A stretch of DNA of 64,000 nt from Palsa-343 sp036269135. Its GTDB lineage: Bacteria > Acidobacteriota > Terriglobia > Terriglobales > Acidobacteriaceae. A model generated the notes under the pieces. That model searched no databases and was not told the DNA's origin. It saw only the letters and a program-made list of their open reading frames with translations. Position numbers and translations under genes: made by a program. The stretch spans positions 1-64,000 of the forward strand of contig DATASQ010000056.1 of the NCBI GenBank assembly GCA_036269135.1. The letters run 5' to 3'. Shown in pieces: positions 50,436 through 58,046 of the stretch; the stretch's first letter is position 1, and every line of letters starts with the position of its first letter.

Positions 50436-52328
50436 TCAGTCGGTCGGGATATCCAGCCCGATCGACTGCATCAGCTTCAGCGCATTGCTGGTCTGCACAA
50501 TGCCCGGCTTCAGCCGATAGTCGAAGTGGAGCCGCCCATCCTCCATGCTGTCTTCGAAGTGTCCATTCCTCGCCGCCCCCGCCATCGTCGCGTCAAGCGC
50601 CTCGGGAATCGCCGTCAGCGCCAGGTCATGCGTCGTCACCAGCCCGATAGCGCCCCGCCGCACCAGCGCCGTCACCACGTGCCGCGTCCCCTCAAGCCGG
50701 TCGTGAGAATTCGTCCCGGACAGCAGCTCATCCAGCAGGAACAGCAGCGGCAGCCGCCCATCGGCGAGATCGGACAACAGCTTCAGCCGCTGAATCTCCG
50801 CATAAAAACGCGAAACCCCGCCCTGCAGCGAGTCAAGGACACAGATCGACGCACCCACGGCCAGCGGCGAAAGCCGCAGCGATGCCGCCCGCACCGGTGC
50901 CCCGGCCTGGGCCAGCACAGCGTTCAGCCCGATGGCCAGCAGAAAGGTGCTCTTCCCCGCCATATTCGGCCCGCTCACGATCAGCAGCCGCGGTGCATCC
51001 CCGGCGGAGCCGCCCAGGCTCAGGTCATTGCCGATGGCCGTGGCCAGCAGCGGATGGGCCAGAGCGCGAGCCTCGAAGCACGGGCTCTCCGTCGTGAACC
51101 CAGGAAACGGGTCCGCGGGATGCTCGAAGGCATAGCCGGCCAGCGACGAAAGAGCCTCGAATGACCCGACCGCGCCCAGCCACCCCCGAATCGCCGGACC
51201 AAAGCGCCGCTGCCACCGTTCGGCTGCGAGGGTGAACTGCGCATTGTAAAAAGCAAGCCCGAACAAGATCCGAGTGAACAGATTGTGGCGGCCCTCCAGC
51301 CGGTCCGCGATGCGCTCAAGACGAGCGACGGCTGCCGAAGCGGGCACGCGGTGGGTGTCGAGCAAGCCGCGCAGATCGCGCAGCAGCGGAGCCGCATACG
51401 CCTCGCCTTCCAGCAGGGCAAGCACCTCGACCAGAAGGTGAAGGTCCTCAGCGGCATGCTCGATAGCGTTGGCGGCAGCGTCCACCCGAGGCTTGAGCAC
51501 GCGGCTGATGCCGTAATTCACGACCGAAAGGCTGAGAAAACTCCACCAGAGCGGGCCGGTGACCGAGACATCGTAGCCCTGCACGAGCCTGTCGACTCCA
51601 TGAAAGAGCCACGCGGCAAAGACAATCATCCAGGCAAGGCCGAGAACAAACAGGATCCACCCCAGCCACCGGGAGCGGAAGGTCGGCGGAGCTTCGCCCC
51701 ACGCAGCGAGCGCGTCAGGGTGGATGCCGAGGCGAACCGTCTCTCCGGAGACGAACAGCTGCTCGCGGAGCGGCAGGCGCGGCCGGAGATCGGCGACGGC
51801 CGCGTGTCGGGCGACAACGGTTTCCGGAGAAGCCGCCTGCAGCAGCCAGTCGGCCAGCATCGCTTCCCCGGCCCGAGTGCGCGCCGTGCACAGCAGCTCG
51901 AAGAGCCCCCCGGCGCCAAAAAGGTCCAGGTCGCGAGCATAGGGATGCGCGGACGAGAGAAAACGATCGCCGCTTTCGCCGGTGCCGGCCCACTGGCCGT
52001 CGAGGCGGGCGAGTCCACGAGCATAGAAGTCCGCGATGCGCTGGCGCTTCTGCAGACGGCGCAGCACACGTTCATGAACCACCAGCAAGACCACGAAAAT
52101 CGCGACAGGAATCAGCAACAGCAGCCAGTGCGTCCGCGTCGCGAGCAGCAACACGGCCAGAGCGATCCCCAGGAGAAAATCAGCAACCTTCGCCGAGCCG
52201 AGCAGCATGTGGCGACGCTGCTCTCGGGAGAGATGCTCGTGGTTCTCCGCAAGACAGCGGCGATAAACGGAGGCGGGGGACTCAGCGGGATTCAGGTCGG
52301 GGCCGGGATCGGATGGCATCACTCCCAT
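50436..52328 (-). CDS. Membrane-anchored MutS-like ATPase
   Basis: A 630-residue protein lacking the MutS mismatch-recognition domain. Two N-terminal transmembrane helices (about 48-90, GIALAVLLLATRTHWLLLLIPVAIFVVLLVV) precede a MutS core-like helical region, another pair of hydrophobic segments (about 215-270), and a C-terminal MutS ATPase (SGPNMAGKST, then LLDELLSGTNSHDR, TTHDLAL). The catalytic ATPase elements look intact. A role in DNA repair is doubtful because of the membrane anchors; function unknown. Confidence 0.85.
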   Translation of the reverse strand: MGVMPSDPGPDLNPAESPASVYRRCLAENHEHLSREQRRHMLLGSAKVADFLLGIALAVLLLATRTHWLLLLIPVAIFVVLLVVHERVLRRLQKRQRIADFYARGLARLDGQWAGTGESGDRFLSSAHPYARDLDLFGAGGLFELLCTARTRAGEAMLADWLLQAASPETVVARHAAVADLRPRLPLREQLFVSGETVRLGIHPDALAAWGEAPPTFRSRWLGWILFVLGLAWMIVFAAWLFHGVDRLVQGYDVSVTGPLWWSFLSLSVVNYGISRVLKPRVDAAANAIEHAAEDLHLLVEVLALLEGEAYAAPLLRDLRGLLDTHRVPASAAVARLERIADRLEGRHNLFTRILFGLAFYNAQFTLAAERWQRRFGPAIRGWLGAVGSFEALSSLAGYAFEHPADPFPGFTTESPCFEARALAHPLLATAIGNDLSLGGSAGDAPRLLIVSGPNMAGKSTFLLAIGLNAVLAQAGAPVRAASLRLSPLAVGASICVLDSLQGGVSRFYAEIQRLKLLSDLADGRLPLLFLLDELLSGTNSHDRLEGTRHVVTALVRRGAIGLVTTHDLALTAIPEALDATMAGAARNGHFEDSMEDGRLHFDYRLKPGIVQTSNALKLMQSIGLDIPTD

Positions 52329-52337
52329 GATCGCGCT

Positions 52338-53042
52338 TTAGCTCGTGGCCGGCACGGACGCCATCTCCGCGAGGATGGCCTGGGTGGCGGCGACGGGATC
52401 GGCGGCCTGCGTAATCGGGCGGCCAATCACGAGGTAACTGGCCCCGTCGGCGAGGGCCGCGGCCGGCGTCGCAACGCGTTTCTGGTCGCCGATGGCTGCG
52501 CCGGCGGGGCGAATCCCGGGTATGACCAGCGTTGCCTGTGGATAGAGGCCGCGGAGGGTAGCAACTTCTTCCGCGGAAGCGACCAGCCCGGTGATCCCTG
52601 CGTCGGCGGCAACGGCGGCGAGACGCCGGACTTGATCCGCGGGGGCCGCGCCCACGCCGATGGCGGTGAGCTGCGCCTGATCCATCGAAGTGAGGACAGT
52701 GACGGCGAGGAGTTGCGGCGGGTTCGACAGGGAAGCCGCGGCATCGGCGGCCGCGCGCAGCATGGCGGGACCCCCGGCAGCATGAAGTGTCAGGAGTTCC
52801 GCGCCCGTGGCGGCGGCGGAGCGGACTGCGCCCGCCACGGTGTTCGGGATGTCGTGGAGCTTCAGATCCAGGAAGACGGAGAAGCCCCTGCGGCGCAGCT
52901 CGCGAACGAGGCCAGGACCTTCCGCGCAGTAAAGCTCAAGGCCCACTTTGAGCCAGCGCACCTGTCCCTCGATCCGATCGGCCAGCGCAAGCGCGGATTC
53001 AGCCAGGGGGAAATCGAGCGCGACGATCAGGCGGGCATCCAT
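52338..53042 (-). CDS. pyrF: Orotidine 5'-phosphate decarboxylase
   Basis: The final step of UMP synthesis. The 234-residue protein has LIVALDFPLAES, KVGLELYCAEGP, the catalytic FLDLKLHDIPNT, and VIPGIRPAG..QKRVATPAAALADGASYLVIGRPI. The frame is open 24 codons upstream only through the purine-rich tandem repeat and should not be used; MDARLIV is the start. It is followed nine bases later by the MutS-like gene on the same strand. Confidence 0.96.
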   Translation of the reverse strand: MDARLIVALDFPLAESALALADRIEGQVRWLKVGLELYCAEGPGLVRELRRRGFSVFLDLKLHDIPNTVAGAVRSAAATGAELLTLHAAGGPAMLRAAADAAASLSNPPQLLAVTVLTSMDQAQLTAIGVGAAPADQVRRLAAVAADAGITGLVASAEEVATLRGLYPQATLVIPGIRPAGAAIGDQKRVATPAAALADGASYLVIGRPITQAADPVAATQAILAEMASVPATS

Positions 53043-53046
53043 TGAA

Positions 53047-53083
53047 AACAGGGTATAGGGAATAGGGAAAAGGGAACAGGAGC
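53047..53083. repeat. GGGAATAGGG-type minisatellite
   Basis: Imperfect tandem units (AGGGTAT, AGGGAAT, AGGGAAA, AGGGAAC) run just upstream of pyrF. Translated they give a meaningless SLFPIPYTLF extension. Confidence 0.6.
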
Positions 53084-53446
53084 CGTCGCCTCTGCCGGTA
53101 GCTTCTCGGCTCACCTTTCGGGAGACGCTGGTGCTGTTGGGCAGACGCCCTGGAGTCTCTCCGGCGAACCATTACTGCCGGCACCGCACGAAGGTTGCGT
53201 CTTCTCGTAATGACACTTTTGCTCTATTGACCGTTCTGCTACCTCGCGGGAATGCTGAACAGAGATGTTTTCGCCTGGCGGACGTGTGTTCCAGGCTGAA
53301 GTCGAAATACGCACGCGCAAACAAGCCGCCCGGAAGAGGCGGCTGCAAGGGCAAAATCCGCGGGAATAAGGCAGACAGGAATCCGTCGGCCGGACGATTG
53401 AACGAAACACGCGGAGTGCCGAAGAAAAGAAGAAGGGGACTTTGCC
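53084..53446. other. Gap upstream of the AAA+ ATPase gene
   Basis: About 360 bases. A stem GCCGCC/GGCGGC (53326-53344) and an AAGGGG ribosome-binding site before the TTG start are the only features I can point to. A TTGACC near the middle might be a -35 box, but no convincing -10 follows. Confidence 0.35.
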
Positions 53447-54916
53447 TTGAGTGCTGCCAAAACCGCCATCGAATCGCGGCTGGATACGATTCGGACGGTC
53501 AATTACTTCGCATCGGATCGCTCGACGCCGGCGAGCGCCGCCGAAATCAACGACACCCTGGGCAATTTGCCGCTGCTGGTGACGGAGCCGTCCCTCGCGT
53601 CGGCCGAAGAGGCGGCGAATGAGGGCGACGGCGTTTTTCAGGGACCCGAGTACCGTCCACGTTCGGCAGCGGAACTGGGCGTCCGGCGCCCCGTGGTCGA
53701 CGAACTGGCGCTGAAGACCATGTATGTTTGCGGCGCGCTCTCCACGCGCGACCTGGCCCGCCATTTGCACGTAACTCAGCCCATCGCCGACGAGCTGGTG
53801 GGCTGGATGCGCACCGAGCAGCTCTGCCAGGTGACCGGCATGGTGGGCAACGTGCCGACCATCGCGCTGACGGCCCAGGCGCGGACCCGCGCCATGGAAC
53901 TGCTGTCACAATGCCAGTACACCGGGGCAGTCCCGGTTTCGCTGGCCAGCTATGTGGCGCAGGTGCGGGCCCAGAGCGTGCGCAAGCTGGTGATAAGAAA
54001 ACCGGACGTGGAACGGGCCTTCGACCATATGGTGATCGACGTGAGGATCCTCGGCCAGATTGGAACGGCCCTGAATTCCGGCTCGACGATTTTCGTCCAC
54101 GGACCGGCGGGTGTGGGCAAGACGGCAATCGCCGAGACCATGTCGCGGGTTCTCGCCGAGGACGATGTCTGGGTGCCCTACGCCATCGAAGTGGACGGAC
54201 AGATCATCGTCCTCTATGACCCCATCATCCATAAGGAAATCGAGGGCCCGGGGACGGACACCTGCGATGCGCGCTGGGTGCGGTGCCGGAGGCCATCGGT
54301 CCTGGTAGGCGGCGAGCTGACCATCGACATGCTCGACCTTCAGTTCAATGCCAACTCGAAATATTACAGCGGCCCGGTGCAGATGAAGGCCAACAACGGG
54401 GTGCTGATCGTGGACGACTTCGGCCGGCAGCGGGTGCGTCCCGAGGAGTTGCTCAACCGCTGGGTGGTTCCGCTGGATCGCGGGATCGACTTTCTGACCC
54501 TCGTCGGCGGGCGCAAGATCGAAGTGCCCTTCGAGATGCTGGTCGTCTTCGCTACCAACATGGAGCCGTCGGAGCTGGTGGATGCGGCCTTTCTGCGCCG
54601 CATGCAGACCAAGATTCGGGTGGATGCCGCGACGGAGGATCAGTTCTGCTCGATCTTTCGCCGGGTCGCTCAGGAGCGCGGGCTACGGGCGGAGGAATCC
54701 GTGATTCGGGGGCTGGCCCAGGCCATCCGGAGCATCGGCCAGGAACTGCGGGGATGCCAGCCGCGGGACCTGGTGAACCAGGTCTGTTGGGCGGCCCGCT
54801 ACGAGGATCGGCCCCCGGTCCTCGACCGCACGTCCCTGGGGCGAGCGGTCGAGTCTTATTTTCTGGTAGAAAAGACGGAAGCGACCGGCGACACGGAACA
54901 GCCAATCCCCAGGTAG
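53447..54916 (+). CDS. AAA+ ATPase with N-terminal helical domain
   Basis: A 489-residue protein. The N-terminal 180 residues look helical with a possible winged-helix (LSTRDLARHLHVTQPIADELVGWM). The C-terminal AAA+ module has Walker A GPAGVGKT, Walker B VLIVDDFG, sensor 1 VFATNMEP and an Arg-finger-like FLRRMQTKI. The overall fold fits MoxR-like or related chaperone ATPases. Substrate unknown, and no companion gene is adjacent. Translation starts at TTG with AAGGGG nine bases upstream; no usable ATG exists nearby. Confidence 0.82.
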   Translation: MSAAKTAIESRLDTIRTVNYFASDRSTPASAAEINDTLGNLPLLVTEPSLASAEEAANEGDGVFQGPEYRPRSAAELGVRRPVVDELALKTMYVCGALSTRDLARHLHVTQPIADELVGWMRTEQLCQVTGMVGNVPTIALTAQARTRAMELLSQCQYTGAVPVSLASYVAQVRAQSVRKLVIRKPDVERAFDHMVIDVRILGQIGTALNSGSTIFVHGPAGVGKTAIAETMSRVLAEDDVWVPYAIEVDGQIIVLYDPIIHKEIEGPGTDTCDARWVRCRRPSVLVGGELTIDMLDLQFNANSKYYSGPVQMKANNGVLIVDDFGRQRVRPEELLNRWVVPLDRGIDFLTLVGGRKIEVPFEMLVVFATNMEPSELVDAAFLRRMQTKIRVDAATEDQFCSIFRRVAQERGLRAEESVIRGLAQAIRSIGQELRGCQPRDLVNQVCWAARYEDRPPVLDRTSLGRAVESYFLVEKTEATGDTEQPIPR

Positions 54917-55032
54917 GGGCTGACTCCGCCTCATCCCTGTTGCGCGAATGGCTGCGCAACAGAGTGATGTTCCTGCTTTTTCAGGGGAGATCCGAGGTCA
55001 ACCCTTTGGCAGACCGGGGACTTACGCGCACA

Positions 55033-55536
55033 TCAGCGCGCAGGAGGCAGGTCCGCAGGGGATTGGAGCTCGGCCACCTGGGAGCTGGGTCCGATCAGTT
55101 CGACCTTCACCGGGGCCAGGCCGCGTTCGCTGAATCCAAGAGCCTGGGCAGCGGCATGAGAAAGGTCGATGATGCGGTCCTCAGGGACCGGGCCACGGTC
55201 GTTGACGGTGACGACCACCGAGCGATGGTTGCGAAGGTTGGTCACCCGGAGGACGGAACCGAGCGGCAGGGTCCGGTGGGCACAGGTCAGCGCGTTTTCG
55301 TCATAGGGCACGCCACTCGCTGTGGTTTTGCCCTGAAAGAACTTGCCATACCAGGACGCAACGCCAAACTCATACCAATGATGGTGCCGGATGGCGACTT
55401 CGGGAGCGGTCAAATGGTCAGCGGGGGAAGCCGCCCGAGCACCCGCGACACCCACAAGAATAGCCAGAACCGCGCCGGCGAAAGTAAACCAGCGGCGAGG
55501 ACGTTTCGCGTTATCGGATCGTCGGATAGCGTGCAT
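55033..55536 (-). CDS. rlpA: RlpA-like septal peptidoglycan lytic transglycosylase
   Basis: A 167-residue exported protein with a signal peptide (VGVAGARA) and a double-psi beta-barrel (ASWYGKFFQGKTTASGVPYD, LTCAHRTLPLGSVLRV, VTVNDRGPV, RIIDLSHAAAQALGF). The RlpA family cleaves naked glycan strands at the septum. No lipobox and no SPOR domain are visible, unlike the E. coli protein, so septal targeting is uncertain. GGAGGAGG just upstream of the ATG sets the start. Confidence 0.92.
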   Translation of the reverse strand: MHAIRRSDNAKRPRRWFTFAGAVLAILVGVAGARAASPADHLTAPEVAIRHHHWYEFGVASWYGKFFQGKTTASGVPYDENALTCAHRTLPLGSVLRVTNLRNHRSVVVTVNDRGPVPEDRIIDLSHAAAQALGFSERGLAPVKVELIGPSSQVAELQSPADLPPAR

Positions 55537-55775
55537 GATCCTCCTCCTGAAATTGTAGGAATCTGCTTCTCGTAAGTCAAACAATCTGCAACTATTTATT
55601 TCCGGTCAAGGGTTGCGCAGCCGAAACAACTGTGATAGTCCGGAATGCACAACCGAGGCCCTAAAAAACTAACAGTCTCCATTCCCGTGCCTCATAACGG
55701 CAAGCCTCGGAAGTGAAGACCCTGAAAGTACGATGGCAGTAGAAGGACGCGTGCTGCCCGGAACTTGAAGTGGAG

Positions 55776-56609
55776 ATGACAGTGCTCCAGAAGTCTCATG
55801 GTGTCAAGCAGTTAGTGCGAGAGCCATTAGCGCTGACGATAGCCGGACTGGATCCCACCGGAGGCGCGGGCGCCACCCGCGACCTGAAAGTGATGGCGGC
55901 TCATGGAGTTTCTGGTGTAACTGCACTAACGGCGCTAACCGTCCAGTCAACTTTAGGGGTCAAAAGGGTCGATCCCGTCGATCCGGGGTTGTTAGGGGAC
56001 ACCCTGAAGTGCCTGACGGATGCCTTTGCGGTATCCGCCTCCGGGATCGCGGGCGTGAAGATCGGAATGCTGGCGACGAGCGTCCTGGTCGGCGTGGTGG
56101 CGGACTGGCTTCGCGAGGCGCAGGTTCCTCGTGACCATGTGGTGCTCGATCCGGTGATCCGGTCGAGCTCCGGCGCGGAGCTTTTGGAGCCCGCCGGGAT
56201 TCGCCGGCTGGTGGAAGAGTTGCTGCCCGTGGTGGGATGGCTGACGCCGAACGTCGACGAGGCTGGAGCGCTCCTGGGCGAAGCGGCCCCGGTCCGGGAG
56301 GCGGTGCCTGAAGTGGCGGAACGGATCGCCACGCGGGCGCCGGGGCTGCACGTCGTGGTGACGGGCGGCCATTTGGACCCGCCCGACGACTTCCTGCGGA
56401 CTTCGGCCGGGGAGGAGCGGTGGTTTGCCGGCCAGCGGACCGAGGCGCGTGGGCGGCATGGGACTCATGGGACTGGGTGCGCGTTCTCTACGGCGCTGCT
56501 CTGCCGGCTGCTGCGGGGCGACGAACCTGCCGAGGCGGTTGCCGGAGCGAAAGACTTCGTGGTCCGGGAGCTCGAAGACCGGCCTAAATCGTCGTCCAGT
56601 CGAGGATGA
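55776..56609 (+). CDS. thiD: Hydroxymethylpyrimidine (phosphate) kinase
   Basis: ThiD phosphorylates HMP and HMP-P for thiamine synthesis. The 277-residue product has LTIAGLDPTGGAGATRDLKVMAAHGVSG, LDPVIRSSSGAELL, TPNVDEAGALLG, VVTGGH and HGTHGTGCAFSTALL. The Gly- and Cys-containing anion hole is intact. A GTG two codons earlier is an alternative start. No TPP-riboswitch motif is visible upstream. It converges on tdh with overlapping 3' ends. Confidence 0.94.
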   Translation: MTVLQKSHGVKQLVREPLALTIAGLDPTGGAGATRDLKVMAAHGVSGVTALTALTVQSTLGVKRVDPVDPGLLGDTLKCLTDAFAVSASGIAGVKIGMLATSVLVGVVADWLREAQVPRDHVVLDPVIRSSSGAELLEPAGIRRLVEELLPVVGWLTPNVDEAGALLGEAAPVREAVPEVAERIATRAPGLHVVVTGGHLDPPDDFLRTSAGEERWFAGQRTEARGRHGTHGTGCAFSTALLCRLLRGDEPAEAVAGAKDFVVRELEDRPKSSSSRG

Positions 56610-57615
56610 CCTTGCCGCACTCACCGCCGATCATGGCCTGGAAGCCTTTCTCGTAGTCCTTATAGCTGTAGCGGTGGGTGATGACCGGAGAGATGTCCAC
56701 GCCGCAGGTGATCAGGACGGACATCTTGTACCAGGTTTCGTACATTTCACGGCCGTAGATGCCTCGGACCGTGAGCATGTTGAAGATGATCCTGCGCCAG
56801 TCGGTCTGCATGGGTTTCGACGGAAGGCCGAGGACGGCGATGCGGCCGCCGTGGGCCATATTGTCGATCATCTCGGTGAATCCGGCAGGGCTGCCGGACA
56901 TTTCGAGGCCGACGTCGAAGCCTTCCTGCATACCGAGCTGTTTTTGCACCTGGGCGACCGGCGTTTCGCGCGGATCGACGGCGATGGTCGCGCCCATTTT
57001 CCGGGCCAGATCGAGGCGGAAGGGATTCAGGTCGGTGACGGCGACGTAACGCGCTCCGGCATGGCGAACGATGGGGATGGCCATCAGGCCGATGGGGCCG
57101 GCGCCGGCGATGAGGACGTCTTCTCCCAAAACGGGAAAGGCCAGGGCGGTGTGCACCGCGTTGCCGAAGGGGTCGAAGATGGCGGCGATTTCTTCGGGGA
57201 CTCCGGGATGATGGCGCCAGATATTGGTCATGGGCAGGGCGATGTACTTGGCAAAGGCGCCTGGACGATTGACACCGACACCGGAGGTGTACGCGCAGAG
57301 ATGGCGTCGGCCGGCGAGGCAGTTGCGGCAGCGGCCGCAGGTGACGTGGCCTTCGCCGGAAACGAGGTCGCCGACGCGGAAATCCGAGACATTGGAGCCG
57401 ACAGCGGCGATTTCGCCTACGAATTCATGGCCGATGGCCATGGGGACAGGGATGGTCTGCTGAGCCCACTCGTCCCATTGATAGATATGGACGTCGGTGC
57501 CGCAGATGCCGGTGCGGCGAACGCGGATGAGGACATCGTTGATGCCGTATTCGGGCTCGGGAACATCCTCGAGCCAGAGGCCGCGTTCGGCGCGAGCTTT
57601 CACGAGTGCGCGCAT
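56584..57615 (-). CDS. tdh: L-threonine 3-dehydrogenase
   Basis: A zinc-dependent medium-chain dehydrogenase oxidising threonine to 2-amino-3-ketobutyrate. The 343-residue product has GICGTDVHIYQWDEWAQ, GHEFVGEI, the four-Cys structural zinc site CGRCRNCLAGRRHLC, GAGPIGLMAI and the DWRRIIFNMLTVRGIYGREM block typical of Tdh. The start was placed at MRALVKARAERG after GAGGAG. kbl is not adjacent. Its 3' end overlaps thiD by 26 bases. Confidence 0.94.
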   Translation of the reverse strand: MRALVKARAERGLWLEDVPEPEYGINDVLIRVRRTGICGTDVHIYQWDEWAQQTIPVPMAIGHEFVGEIAAVGSNVSDFRVGDLVSGEGHVTCGRCRNCLAGRRHLCAYTSGVGVNRPGAFAKYIALPMTNIWRHHPGVPEEIAAIFDPFGNAVHTALAFPVLGEDVLIAGAGPIGLMAIPIVRHAGARYVAVTDLNPFRLDLARKMGATIAVDPRETPVAQVQKQLGMQEGFDVGLEMSGSPAGFTEMIDNMAHGGRIAVLGLPSKPMQTDWRRIIFNMLTVRGIYGREMYETWYKMSVLITCGVDISPVITHRYSYKDYEKGFQAMIGGECGKVILDWTTI

Positions 57616-57680
57616 GAATCTCCTCAAAGTTCCTTTCTACGGTACAGCAAGCGCATTTTAGACCACCCCCCGGGGGGGTA

Positions 57681-57760
57681 GGGGATTGCGGCAAGCTGCT
57701 GATTCCAGGCCAGTTCCCGGAGCCCCTCCGAGGACTGCGGCAAACTTATGATTCCAGGGG
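57681..57760. repeat. Imperfect direct repeat pair
   Basis: GGATTGCGGCAAGCTGCTG and GGACTGCGGCAAACTTATG, each followed by ATTCCAGG, lie about 50 bases apart. Confidence 0.6.
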
Positions 57761-57778
57761 GTTTGCAGAGGGACTTTG

Positions 57779-57815
57779 AGGGTACAGGGTACGGGGTACA
57801 GGGTACAGGGTACGG
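57779..57815. repeat. GGGTACA minisatellite
   Basis: Five near-identical units (GGGTACA, GGGTACG, GGGTACA, GGGTACA, GGGTACG) in tandem. Confidence 0.75.
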
Positions 57816-57839
57816 ACGAAGCAAGAGTCCCTCACAACA

Positions 57840-57874
57840 GAAAAGCTCTGTCGGCGCGAGGGCAGGACAGAGCT
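57840..57874 (-). terminator. Terminator of the third TonB receptor gene
   Basis: Stem AGCTCTGTC / GACAGAGCT with a T-run after it on the minus strand, about 170 bases past the receptor stop. Confidence 0.65.
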
Positions 57875-58046
57875 CTTCATTTCCAGCGTAGGGGGCGGGA
57901 GAAACAGGGGCAAGGAAAATCGGAGGGTAGGACGGTACGGAGGTCATGGCGAGCGATCAGGGCGAGCGATCAGGGGCCGGTCGCTTTTTCGGCTGCCTGT
58001 TGAGCGCGGTGCAGGGCTTCTTCGCTGGCGACGGCGCGTCTTTGCT

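Larger units (their letters stand above)
57616..58046. other. Gap between tdh and the third TonB receptor gene: repeats and terminator
   Basis: Contains a CCACCCCCCGGGGGGG hairpin-like run near the left end, two copies of a GG(A/C)TGCGGCAA...ATTCCAGG segment (57681-57710 and 57731-57760), a GGGTACA minisatellite and a minus-strand terminator. I see no convincing gene here. Confidence 0.5.

Noticed and set aside
51285..53045. Plus-strand frame over the MutS-like and pyrF genes
   Set aside because: Antisense to two recognised proteins; no ribosome-binding site or homology.
53043..53114. 24-codon N-terminal extension of pyrF
   Set aside because: It is generated by the AGGGAAT minisatellite and has no homology.
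55600..55775. TPP riboswitch upstream of thiD
   Set aside because: No CTGAGA and no ACCTGATCTGG-like conserved element is present; thiD alone is not sufficient evidence.
57779..57815. CRISPR array suggested by regular repeats
   Set aside because: Units are seven bases with no spacers; this is a minisatellite.
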